Shown here in pieces: positions 1-8,910 of a stretch of DNA of 64,000 nt. The position numbers and the translations under genes were made by a program. The notes under the pieces were generated by a model. That model had not been told where the DNA came from, ran no database searches, and saw only the letters and a program-made list of their open reading frames with translations. Source of the DNA: Atriophallophorus winterbourni (taxonomy: Eukaryota; Platyhelminthes; Trematoda; Plagiorchiida; Microphallidae); the NCBI GenBank assembly GCA_013407085.1, contig JACCGJ010009902.1, forward strand, positions 1 to 64,000, read 5' to 3'. The first letter of the stretch is position 1. Each line of letters begins with the position of its first letter.

Positions 1-122
1 CCGTTGGATCAGTTGGGCTTAGTTTAGTTCCTTCAGCTACTTATAAAGTAGCGAGTAGACGCGAACTTCAGTTCACATTGCGCCATTCGTCTACACAAAT
101 ACTAGTTCCAAACGCTAAGAGT

Positions 123-182
123 CCAGCGAATACGCATAGCTGATGAGAGGCAAAAACCTCGAAACCGGTCCTGTGCTTCCGG
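123..182 (+). ncRNA. Hammerhead ribozyme 1 (type I)
   Basis: Core CTGATGA at 140-146, stem II GAGG/CCTC with loop CAAAAA, GAA, then the self-complementary stem III ACCGGT, with predicted cleavage after C170. Stem I is GCATAG (134-139) with CTGTGC (171-176). The distal stem I base differs from other copies (GCGAA instead of GCGGA), so the outer helix is slightly weaker. Confidence 0.85.
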
Positions 183-379
183 TGAGATTTTAGCGTTTCG
201 GAATGGTATTCTACTTTGAACTATCCAGGGGTTGCAATAACCCTCGCAGTAATAAGCCGTTGGATCAGTTAGGGCTTAGTTTCGTCCCTTCAGCTACTTA
301 TAAAGTAGCAAGTTGACGAGAACTTCGGTTCACATTGCACCATCCGTCTACACAAATACTAGATCGGAACGCGAAGAGT

Positions 380-439
380 CCAGCGGATACGCATAGCTGA
401 TGAGGGGCAAAAACCTCGAAACCGGTCCTGTGCTTCCGG
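380..439 (+). ncRNA. Hammerhead ribozyme 2 (type I)
   Basis: Core CTGATGA at 397-403. Stem II reads GGGG/CCTC, so an A-to-G change is tolerated by a G-U pair. GAA at 418-420, palindromic stem III ACCGGT at 421-426, predicted cleavage after C427, then CTGTGC. All catalytic core bases are present. Confidence 0.88.
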
Positions 440-637
440 TGAGATTTTAGCGTTTCGGAATGGTATTCTACTCTGATCTATCCTGGGATTGTTATAACCC
501 TCGCGGCAATACGCCGTTGGATCAGTTGGGGCTTAGTGTAGTCCCTTCAGCTGCTTATAAAGTAGCGAGTAGACGAGAACTTCAGTTCAAATTACGCCAT
601 CCGTCTACACAAATACTAGTTCGAAACGCGAAAAAGC

Positions 638-697
638 CCAGCGGATACGCATAGCTGATGAGAGGCAAAAACCTCGAAACCGGTCCTGTGCTTCCGG
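638..697 (+). ncRNA. Hammerhead ribozyme 3 (type I)
   Basis: Core CTGATGA at 655-661, stem II 662-665/672-675, loop 666-671, GAA 676-678, stem III ACCGGT 679-684, predicted cleavage after C685, stem I 3' strand 686-691. The outer helix has one mismatch because the downstream arm reads GCGGTTCG. Confidence 0.9.
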
Positions 698-882
698 TGA
701 GATTTTAGCGGTTCGGAATGGTATTCTACTCTGATCTATCCAGGGGTTGTAATAACCCTCGCGGCAATACGCCGTTGGATCAGTTGGGACTTAGTTTAGT
801 CCCTTCAGCTTCAGCTACTTATAAAGTAGCGAGTAGACGCGAACTTCAGTTCACATTACGCCATCCGTCTACACAAATACTA

Positions 883-891
883 GTTCGAAAC
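883..891 (+). promoter_or_regulatory. Possible RNA polymerase III B box in the hammerhead repeat
   Basis: GTTCGAAAC matches the B-box consensus GWTCRANNC. The same motif lies at 619-627, 1140-1148 and 1396-1404 and is mutated in the two leftmost units. A weak A-box-like TGGATCAGTTGG lies about 100 nt upstream in each unit, which is a long spacing. Internal pol III promoters are known for the schistosome SM-alpha repeats. Function here is inference, and the bases also form the outer helix around the ribozyme. Confidence 0.3.
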
Positions 892-900
892 GCGAAGAGT

Positions 901-960
901 CCAGCGGATACGCATAGCTGATGAGAGGCAAAAACCTCGAAACCGGTCCTGTGCTTCCGG
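901..960 (+). ncRNA. Hammerhead ribozyme 4 (type I)
   Basis: Core CTGATGA 918-924, GAA 939-941, stem III ACCGGT 942-947, predicted cleavage after C948. Stem I pairs 912-917 with 949-954 (one U-G wobble). An internal loop (908-911 opposite 955-956) follows, then CGG/CCG. That internal loop and the CAAAAA stem II loop could form the tertiary contact seen in natural fast-cleaving hammerheads. An outer 8-bp helix joins 886-893 to 971-978 perfectly. Confidence 0.92.
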
Positions 961-1156
961 TGAGATTTTAGCGTTTCGGAATGGTATTCCACTTTGAACT
1001 ATCCAGGGGTTGTAATAACCCTCGCGGCAATACGCCGTTGGATCAGTTGGGGCTTAGTTTAGTCCCTTCAGCTACTTATAAAGTAGCGAGTAGACGAGAA
1101 CTTCAGTTCACATTGCGCCATCCGTCTACACAAATACTAGTTCGAAACGCAAGAGT

Positions 1157-1216
1157 CCAGCGGATACGCATAGCTGATGAGAGGCAAAAACCTCGAAACC
1201 GGTCCTGTGCTTCCGG
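1157..1216 (+). ncRNA. Hammerhead ribozyme 5 (type I)
   Basis: Core CTGATGA 1174-1180, stem II GAGG/CCTC, GAA 1195-1197, ACCGGT 1198-1203, predicted cleavage after C1204. The core matches unit 4. One G is missing upstream (CGCAAGAG rather than CGCGAAGAG). Confidence 0.9.
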
Positions 1217-1413
1217 TGAGATTTTAGCGTTTCGGAATGGTATTCTACTCTGATCTATCCTGGGGTTGTAATAACCCTCGCGGCAATACGCCGTTGGATC
1301 AGTTGGGGCTTAGTTTAGTCCCTTCAGCTACTTATAAAGTAGCGAGTAGACGAGAACTTCAGTTCACATTACGCCATCCGTCTACACAAATACTAGTTCG
1401 AAACGCGAAGAGT

Positions 1414-1473
1414 CCAGCGGATACGCATAGCTGATGAGAGGCGAAAACCTCGAAACCGGTCCTGTGCTTCCGG
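1414..1473 (+). ncRNA. Hammerhead ribozyme 6 (type I)
   Basis: Core CTGATGA 1431-1437, stem II GAGG/CCTC with loop CGAAAA (one A-to-G change), GAA 1452-1454, ACCGGT 1455-1460, predicted cleavage after C1461. This is the last complete ribozyme; the sequence leaves the repeat about 50 nt downstream. Confidence 0.9.
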
Positions 1474-1511
1474 TGAGATTTTAGCGTTTCGAAATGGTCT
1501 TCTACTCTGAT

Positions 1512-2998
1512 GTGTTAATACTATCGTGTCAATACCAGTAGATTGAGCTTTTGAACTATTTGCACCTTTATGTTTTTCTCAAACACTGATTCATCTGAAT
1601 CAAACAATGAACCTACAGAAAGTGCTATCGATCGGTAAACCAAGATAACAAATTGCTGTATTTAGAGCCGTAGTGAAATGAAAAACATCATCAGATGTAT
1701 GAGGTGTCGAAATTGATTTTTGACAAAAAGAGACTTCTACTGGTTCTCTACCAGTTCAGTTCAAATGTTGAAACGTATGAACAAAACAATGCATTAGTAT
1801 TTTGAAAAGCTACTTGATTGGATTAAATAAATACACTACGATTTATTATCTGAATAACGCATCTAAACCTGCTAGGGTACAAAACAAATACGCTTCTAGA
1901 TCTGCGTGAAAGTTGCAATAATTTATCATGTCATGATTCATCTTCGTACACTTGGATCATATGCATGCTCTGTTGTTCGTGTCAGTTCCTCAGGATGTTA
2001 TGATTGCTTTAGAGGGTGATTTTAATGGGAAGTTCTTCGAAGGACAACGTGATATCACTAGGCGTGTAAGATCTTGCAGTCTGACATTTGGCGATCATTA
2101 ATAATTTGGAAATTCGTGTAGCATTAAATCAAAAACGTGAAATGTCGATTAATCCGTCTGGATTGATCACTTTCACTAATAGTTTTCCCAAATTTGGTGT
2201 AAGAAAACTTTATACATATTTATTATAAATACTGTGGACACAGTTGTCATGGCTGGCGTTAACAGACACCTAAAATGACGCCCTTTTAGTATTGAATATG
2301 GAATATTGTATTCGAAATTGATAGATCTGATAGTGAGATACTTTACACTTTTGGAAATTAAAAAGTACGTAATCTGCCTTTGCAAACAATAAAGCTTGCT
2401 CATGTCCTGCTGCTGGGCCAAAGACTCATCAAAGCCCCTACGCGCTTCCATATTTTAATATTATTAGTAAACAGTCACAAATTCTAGCTAGGAATTTTTT
2501 TTATGTCCTACATTCTGAACAGAAAGACGAAAGATTTGATCAAATGATTTTTTGGAAATCGATATTCAACATTTATTTTATTGTTATGACGCCGCAAACA
2601 CGAACCCAGCTTTGTCTATTGGTGGGATGGTTATTTACCGTTATTTAAACGGCATACAACAGTTTGAACAGAAGTACATGATTGAATTTCTAAATAGCAA
2701 CGTAGCAAGCACGGATATTATCACCTTCATCAAGCGTTTCGGACTAATCCTTCAATTTCGAGTTTACTGGGCTGTCGTTAAGCCAGTTTTTGTATCGTTC
2801 AAGACGCTGTCGTATCCGCTTGGTCATAACGTGTCTTATTATAAAGATAACAAGAACATAATAACACAATCAATGTTCTAAATTTGGGCACCTCAATTGA
2901 AATAAGTAGACGATCAAAAAATTCAAATCTTTTATTTGACGTTTGTTATTAATTAGTTTCTCGTATTTGGAGTCGGTACGTATTTATGAATGTACTTT
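1512..2998 (-). repeat. Inverted copy of dispersed repeat RX
   Basis: This block is the reverse complement of sequence that runs forward at 12,060-13,720 and 37,331-39,439. The match covers the R1 core (about 1540-1960) and the flank out to 2998. Open frames here (2451-2176 minus, 2552-2881 plus) recur as broken frames on whichever strand the repeat lies, so they are not supported as genes. No retroelement protein motif is visible. RX is always adjacent to the foldback or Penelope-like sequence, so it may be non-coding sequence of one of them. Confidence 0.75.
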
Positions 2999-3672
2999 TA
3001 ATTTCATCCCTCTTGATAATTTACCTTTAGATTTTTAGAGTTTTAACTGAATTAACAGGAATTGAATCGTGCTTGCATCGTTGTTTTCGGTGAATACGAT
3101 CGACAATTCAAAATCTGTGTGAAAATGTTTGTTTAGTATGATCGGGCTGAATGAGCATTATATTTTTAACATTGCGTTCTAGAAAACATCTGGCATATTT
3201 AGGAAATACGCCAAACAGATCTCTCAAACCATTTTGTAATCCAGCAGCTGATCATTACATGTAATCCACCCATTTTAAACTTATTAGATTTTCAATAAAT
3301 TTCAATGGACAATTTACAATAAACACAGAAAAATTGTAGTTCATGACTGTTACAAATAAAACGAATTGAGCATTTTATTACCATTATCGTATTGTTATTT
3401 TTCATCGTATTATTATTATTATCATTGTTATAAACCCTATCTACATGTGTTTGGACACGTGCCTGAGTAGGTTATTCGTACCAACCTTATCCAACAGTGA
3501 CCAACATGCCCAACGTTTTTCCATTCTTTCACTGTTTAAAGCGCTTGCGGGACCTTATCAAACTGCGCCTGCCTGATAAGTGGAAACCCGTCGTGGGATA
3601 TGTGTTTGTTGGAAATGCATGCAAATGAGCATGATTATTTCATTTTTGTGCACAAAATTCATCAAAACTTAC
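2999..3672. other. AT-rich stretch without a recognised gene
   Basis: No convincing open frame, RNA gene or repeat family seen. A short ATT-rich simple tract lies at about 3400-3430. Unlike the rest of the window, this part does not recur in it. Confidence 0.5.
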
Positions 3673-3773
3673 TGCCTCACATGCCACGGTCTTCAGATTT
3701 TCGTACATGTTCCCACACACAAGAGCGTCATGGTCCTCCGGAGTGAATGACTTTTTCATCAAAATATTCACCA
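3673..3773 (-). CDS. Possible internal exon of an unidentified host gene
   Basis: On the minus strand a pyrimidine-rich TTTGTTTTCTGTAG acceptor precedes 101 nt with one open phase (33 codons), followed directly by a GTAAGT donor. The other two phases are closed. The peptide includes SFTPEDHDALVCGNMYENLK, which I do not recognise. Consensus signals at both ends and an intact phase favour a real exon, but no neighbouring exon could be chained to it. The acceptor side is the sequence that resembles the post-LTR flank elsewhere in the window. Confidence 0.35.
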
Positions 3774-3900
3774 CTACAGAAAACAAAGTTTGTCAGGCAA
3801 AAACTCGGAATAATCCATTGATATATAAATGCACGTTAACTAAGAATTTTACAAAACGGTTATATTAATCAAACACTTGGGTTTATCGTATGTTTTGTGT
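3774..3900 (+). repeat. Flank homologue lacking the BEL LTR (possible empty site)
   Basis: These ~130 bases (CTACAGAAAACAAAG through the AATCCATTGATATATAA motif) align by eye with the sequence directly after the 3' LTRs at 7722, 28,870, 47,429 and 59,550. Here the upstream neighbour is the putative exon instead of an LTR. This may represent the locus before BEL insertion, or simply a related repeat. Confidence 0.55.
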
Positions 3901-4552
3901 TTGATCGTGTGAGCTATTGCATAAACATGTTTTCTCGTGAACGTTTGTAGTACCAGTGTCTGAACACTTTCTTCGTTTCATCCACTGTATTCATATCCCT
4001 CAACTCAATCTGCCAGTATCACATTGAGGTGTAGAAATAGTGTTAAGCCGGTAGTAAGGTGGTTTTTCTGAGGATACTAACCATAATGACTCATTAGAGT
4101 CACGTCTAATCAAACCTGTTTTAATTAACCTTTTCGTTTCCTATTAAAAACCTTTGTTTTATTTTTTACCGTTCATCATCTGTTTCACGGTTCAGTGAAA
4201 ACAGTCTAGCCATTTCTAAGTGATAATCGCAAATCATTGCGAAAGCGGTGAAGAGGTTGTGAATGATGCGTGCATTGGCCTAATCACTGTGATAACCCGG
4301 TGTGATTTACAAACCATGAGTGAGTTACCGGGAAAGCATGCGATCTACAAACCTTAAACCATGTAACAAACTTGAGTCGAAATGCGCTTATTCGATCAGC
4401 CATACTTTATTAAGGCTTGATATATGAGAAATCAAAAACCTTGTCAATATTGGGATTGAGAATGGATCTGATCTGGTCCATAGTTCCATCAATTTACACA
4501 ATGTATAAACGAAAGTAATATTCGCGTATTTGTTTACTGTGGAATTCACTAG
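3901..4552. other. No gene recognised
   Basis: AT-rich, no long open frame on either strand and no repeat shared with the rest of the window that I could see. Confidence 0.45.
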
Positions 4553-4688
4553 CACATGGTATTGTGATCACTACCGCGATCCGTGTTTTCAAAACAAACT
4601 GGATGCTTACATCGAAAAGCACCCCACTATCGGCCCTGTATATTATCCCCGTATGAACCAACACAAACATCTCAATGAAATTCGATAG
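4553..4688 (+). CDS. Possible terminal exon of an unidentified host gene
   Basis: After an AG at 4551-4552 an open phase of 44 codons ends at TAG 4686-4688. The peptide has a protein-like composition (for example FQNKLDAYIEKHPTIGPVYY) and is not a retroelement motif I know. The reverse strand is also open over most of this range, which weakens the call. No upstream exon was identified. Confidence 0.25.
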
Positions 4689-5464
4689 CACCCTCTATAT
4701 TTTCATAGCCGTCATCCAATGGTACATGTCAAGCGATTGCTTTTAACACCATGAAATCTTGATTCTTGATTATTCTTCCATACTCCATTGTGACGAGAAG
4801 TTTATTAAAACAACAAATTCGAACTGTGCCATCGGGAGTCAGAATGGTTTGAATATAAAAATGCTTAACGTATAATTTTGCGTAGGTTTAAAAAACATCA
4901 AGTGAATTGTTTCAAACTTACTGCACTGATTCAACGATGGAAGCAGTATTAGTAGACAGCAGATAAATTTCATTGTTCGTTTTTGGTTTGGCGAAGATCA
5001 CTTCAGATTTAAATACGTTGTGATATCTGTGATTGATTTACAGTTAATGTGTGATTGGTTAGTCAAATTCAGAAATCTACATGTAGCATCCAATTGTAAT
5101 GGCTAACTCTTAGTGAAAAAAACAAAGTTTACTCATGTCAACCAATGTAATGTTGGGCATGTATTGTGGAGGTGGGATTCGATTCTGAAGACGAATAGCA
5201 TTGGACAAGTCTCAACATCCACTGCACTAAGTCTGCTTTTGCCTGCGCAAGTTTTTTATTGTCAATGGAGAGAAATTTTTGGTATATTAATTTGTTTCGA
5301 CTAATCGGCAAATATCTTGACAAAAGTGATCTGAGATCCCATCACATCCTTGTAAGACGTTGCCATCAGAGAAGACTGAACAGACAGCTGAAAATATCAT
5401 GTGTTTTAGAGCCTCAATATTACTCGAATCACATCGCACCCTGAAGAGTTTACGCTATGCATAG
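4689..5464. other. No gene recognised; boundary with BEL-1
   Basis: Several frames of 60-63 codons on both strands overlap one another and carry no motif. The sequence does not recur elsewhere in the window until BEL-1 begins. Confidence 0.45.
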
Positions 5465-5547
5465 CATCGGCAAATAGCTCACTAGAATATGGCATGGCTG
5501 AAAGGTTTGTTGATTACCTCAAACTGAATTGACCGGAGCGAAATTCG

Positions 5548-5907
5548 TTGAGAACACTGTCTGCAATCACAGTATCCGAACTGCGAAATGCAGAAAGTAA
5601 AGCAATCATGTTCGTGCAGCAAAACGTGTTTGCTGATGAGCTTGCACACTATGGAACGAAACGGAACAAGAAGTGCCCGAGGCATCGCAGATTTGCCAAG
5701 TTGAACCCGAGAGTCCTGGATGAGTCTTATGTGTTGGTGGACACTTGAATTATTCCAGTTATGGTGCGGCTTTTCGTACCCTAATTATCTTACCCTCGCG
5801 GCATACTGTAACCGAACTCATCATCCGGCATTTTCATGAAATTGAAGGTCATTGTGGCATGGCTCATGTGCAGAATTTAATACGCAGACAATTTTTGATA
5901 ATTCAAG
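5548..5907 (+). pseudogene. BEL-1 integrase zinc-binding region (broken)
   Basis: Frame 5548-5748 then 5745-5936 in a different phase. It contains the H/H half of the integrase zinc-binding domain (RHFHEIEGHCGMAHVQNLIR); the matching CTWCRKR half lies beyond the LINE insertion at about 6321. The frame shift corresponds to the loss of a base at GGATGAGTC, where BEL-3 and BEL-4 read GGATGGAGTC. Confidence 0.75.
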
Positions 5908-6301
5908 AAGAAGAAGAAGAGAACTTTATTCGTTAAAACGAATTTTCAGTTAATCAAAATAGTTTAAACACAGAATTTCAACACGAACAAGGGGGACGTC
6001 AAATTTTGATGGGAAAATTTGAGATTGCCAGTCACATTCAAAATCAAAACAGTTTCGGTTCCGTCTGCAGGCATGTATGAGTTTTCTTTCGCATTATTCT
6101 GACCGGTGCAGCAAATTCCCCATCCTTCAGAAAATAAAAATATTGCGCAGCGTTTAAAGCGTGCGGGGCATCAAACGTCCTTTGTTTACATGTTCACGAC
6201 ATGTTAAAACGTTTCAAAAAACAAAAGATTCCGTGTTGACTGAAAAAATAAAAACGCATGAAAACAATAATTTCGAGCACGGCCGATTCAAAGGCCCCGC
6301 C
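5908..6301 (-). mobile_element. 5'-truncated LINE 3' end with (CTT)n tail inserted in BEL-1
   Basis: Absent from the matching place in other BEL copies. Read on the minus strand it ends AACGAATAAAGTTC followed by repeated CTT, as in the 3' tails of some non-LTR elements, with an AATAAA inside. No coding domain remains. The family is not the CR1 found elsewhere here, because the tail motif differs. Nine or so BEL bases were lost at the insertion. Confidence 0.65.
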
Positions 6302-6814
6302 CAGTAAAAAGGGTGATGGGGAAGTGCACCTGGTGTCGTAAAAGACTGGCAGTCGAGTGTGAACAGATGATGTCTCCACTTCAATTGGCTCGGATTCAGC
6401 AGGGGCTGAGTTGTTTTGAATCGGATGGTTTGGATTATTTTGGACCTTTCCCAGTCAAACGTGGTCGTTCGATTGAGAAAAGTTATAGCTGTGTCTTCAT
6501 TTGTCAACGTGATCGAGCGGTTCATATTGAAGTTGCACACTCGCTAACTACAGAATCGTTTCATCATGGCACTGATGCGTTTCGTTAGCAGACGACGGAA
6601 TCCCGTTGAGATTTACAGCAAAAATGGTACGAATTTTGTAGAGGCCGTTCAAGAGCTGAAAGAGCATATTCAAAGGCTCGATAACCACATGATCGCTAAT
6701 CGTCTGGCTGTTCATCGTATCCAATGGTACTGGTAAAGAACCATTGTGCGCTAATCATCAGGAATCTTGGAGCGTGACGTTAGGAGGCTACGTTTGCTTG
6801 AGGGTGCCGAGTAG
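6302..6814 (+). pseudogene. BEL-1 integrase core (broken)
   Basis: Carries CTWCRKR, then LDYFGPF with the first core Asp. A one-base insertion at the TTTCATCATGG site shifts the frame. The second core position reads SKNGTNF (AAA at 6620-6622), where the family has SDNGTNF. The region with the catalytic Glu is deleted. The last codons of the polyprotein frame end at TAG 6812-6814, immediately before the LTR. Confidence 0.8.
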
Positions 6815-7721
6815 TGTAGCGGTAGGGTGGGGAATATGGTGTACCTGCGGTTTTCGGGCCCGGGGGCTGGTGCTTAATGTGGGAGGCGGGTTTTCGGATC
6901 TGCTGACCCCAGAAATACCACCAAGCATTCAGTCTGCCGGTTGCATGCGAAGACGAACGTTGAATACACTGAAGGCAAATGTTTCAAGTGGGAGGATGGT
7001 CTTCGGGTCTGCCAACTCCAGAGATACCACCAAACATTTGATTGTCGAGTCGCTGTCATGGGTTGCGCAGGTCGGGCAGCCAGGTAGAGGAGAGCCCCGC
7101 ATTTCAGTTTTTGTGTCTCTACTTGCTTCTAATATTTGGAGGAATTTTATTGGGCGATGTATGAATCCGCGTTGATGTCTTGAAAATTCCTCTTTCGGTC
7201 CTGCAAGATCAAACGAACTAAAGAAATTTGTTTCCCACCCTACACCCGTGTTCCCTATCAAGTTTTTTGTGTCATAATTTTCTCGTGATATTTTTTGGTT
7301 TGTTCCTTAAATTAAAAATAACATTTAAACTGAATATTAAATCTGTGAGAGTTTTCTTTCCCGAACATTGTTCCTTTGTTTAACTGCACTTGGGCTTCCG
7401 CATATTTTGATTTGTCCGTTACCCGTGTTTACCGTTATTGGGAAACGGTAATTTTTTGTGCTCTCAACTGAGCTGTTTGACTTCCGTTTATTGGACGCGT
7501 TGGGTTTGCATTAAAACCTGTATTCGAATACCGTTAAGGTTTGTTATATTCTGCTTTTCAATCGTCTTTGTCAATAAAGTACAGCGTAAATTGACGTATT
7601 GTTCTGATTTGGGATCGATTCGTAAACGCTCGACACTCCCGGTATAAGAATCTCGTGGCTTGTAGCAGGCAACTAGATTCTGTGAAAGAAACTATTCCCC
7701 AGTGACGATTTGGTCGCTACA
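6815..7721 (+). repeat. BEL-1 3' LTR (907 bp)
   Basis: Starts TGTAGCG and ends CGCTACA, a perfect 7-bp terminal inverted repeat of the TG...CA type. The start abuts the stop codon of the polyprotein. The same limits fit the LTRs at 27,965-28,869, 46,885-47,428 and 59,006-59,549. Confidence 0.88.
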
Positions 7722-7850
7722 TGCACCATTGCAGAAAATGAATTGTGTCACGCGAAAACCCGGATTAATCCATTGATATATAAGTGCACGTTAATTACGA
7801 ATTTAAAAAAACTGTTATATTAACCAAACATTTGAGTTTTACGTATGTAA
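7722..7850 (+). repeat. Shared flank after the BEL 3' LTR
   Basis: TGCACCATTGCAG through TTATATTAACCAAAC follows the LTR here and, nearly unchanged, after the other three LTRs. Four LTRs sharing one flank indicates that one insertion was copied together with its neighbourhood. Confidence 0.8.
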
Positions 7851-7884
7851 TATCGCCGACGTCTAGTCTCTGACTGTGCGGCAC

Positions 7885-8910
7885 TTTGCCTGGATCAGGC
7901 TTGTGCTTTCATGCCAACCATACCTGGTCATTCCCACGAGACATGACACAGTGTGGGCGGTTAGGTCAAATAAGTGGTGGTAGTTTGACTACTACTTAGT
8001 CATGTTCCTCGTCCTGACTATCAACCTTGGTCTGACAAAGCTTCTGTATGAGAAGTGAAACGTTACCCAAAAACTAATGAAACCGATTGCACTCAAATAT
8101 CTTTGCATTATGAATACACAATCGGTCCCAAACATATTCCAATCGATTGCTAACACAAAATAAGTTATCTAGTCCCGCCAGTTTTAATTGCGATTGTATT
8201 TTTCAATCTGTTATGGCTTGCAAACTAAATTAAACCAGAATATTAGTAAATTGATGTAAATAATCTTTTATTTGTAATGTGTAAACTTATCAAAACCGAT
8301 TATATTTCCATCAGCTTCAGACTTAATTTTTATCAACCTGTAACAATTTTAGATTGTACTCAATCATTGCATCCTGAGGAACTAATACGGACAACGAAGC
8401 GTGCATATGACCCAAGTGTACGTTATTTCTACTTTGTAACTGCAGTAATTAATAGTGGGTTAGAAACAAAATTACTGAATACTATTCTCGAAGATGAATC
8501 ATGACATGTTAAATTATTGCAACTTTTACGCAGATCTGAAAGCGTATTTTTCGCTATTGTGCCCTCGCATGTTTAGAGCGTTATTCAAATAATAAATCGT
8601 AGTGTAATTATTTAATCCAATCAAGAAGCTTTTCAAAATACTAATGCATTATTTTGTTCATGCGTTTCAACATTTGATCTGAACTGGTAGATAACCAGTA
8701 GAAGTCTCTTTTTTGTCAAAAATCAATTTCGACACCTCATATATCTGATCATGTTTTTCACTTCACTACGTCTCTAAATACAGCAATTTGTTATCTTGGT
8801 TTACCGATCGATAGCACTTTCTTTAGGTTCATTGCTTGATTCAGATGAATCAGTTTTTGTGAAAAACATAAAAGTAGTAGTTCGAAAGTTCAATCTACAG
8901 ATGGTGACTC
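7885..8910 (+). repeat. Foldback-like repeat, left arm (R2 inverted) plus R1 core
   Basis: 7905-8165 is the reverse complement of the R2 sequence that follows at 10,699; 8330-8905 is the R1 core shared with at least eight other places. The right arm has been separated by a CR1 insertion. A 75-codon frame at 8277-8504 is copied at 29,426-29,653, but broken in other copies, so it is not called as a gene. Confidence 0.75.

Larger units (their letters stand above)
1..1511 (+). repeat. Tandem array of ~257-nt hammerhead-ribozyme repeats
   Basis: About six direct repeats, with the first cut by the window edge. Predicted ribozyme cleavage sites lie after positions 170, 427, 685, 948, 1204 and 1461, giving unit lengths of 257, 258, 263, 256 and 257 nt. 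The 263-nt unit has an extra TCAGCT near 808-813. Each unit carries a perfect or near-perfect hairpin (GCTACTT-ATA-AAGTAGC, e.g. 814-830), a tRNA-type B-box-like GTTCGAAAC, and one hammerhead. Tandem units with type I hammerheads are the known architecture of metazoan retrozymes and of the schistosome SM-alpha satellite; assignment to that class is inference. The array decays into another repeat at about 1511. Short open frames of 60-90 codons recur in each unit but look incidental. Confidence 0.93.
5465..7721 (+). mobile_element. BEL-1: 5'-truncated BEL/Pao retrotransposon with 3' LTR
   Basis: Begins inside the end of the RNase H region, has the integrase zinc-binding and core segments, and ends with a complete 3' LTR. 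An internal deletion joins AGAATATGG directly to CATGGCTGAAAGG near 5490. A 394-bp LINE tail interrupts it at 5908-6301, and about 0.5 kb of the integrase C-terminal half is missing near 6730, the same deletion as in BEL-2. It cannot encode a working protein. Confidence 0.85.

Noticed and set aside
150..185. Alternative hammerhead fold with stem III as CCGG...CCGG closing a 10-nt loop
   Set aside because: It would place G at the cleavage position and leave stem I unpaired. The palindromic ACCGGT register gives a full stem I and C at the cleavage site.
460..1434. Repeated small frames of 64-90 codons (MVFYSDLS...) in the hammerhead array
   Set aside because: They recur only because the DNA repeats, cross the ribozyme and hairpin, and vary by stops and shifts between units. 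No sign of a protein.
2552..2881. 109-codon frame that looks protein-like
   Set aside because: The same repeat inverted at 38,100-38,440 does not keep it open, and it overlaps repeat boundaries.
6744..7175. 143-codon frame spanning the LTR start
   Set aside because: It runs through the polyprotein stop region in another phase and into the LTR. Not conserved as a frame in the shortened LTRs.
8277..8504. 75-codon frame conserved at 29,426
   Set aside because: Broken in the matching repeats at 47,980 and 60,100, with no domain. Most likely a by-product of recent repeat copying.
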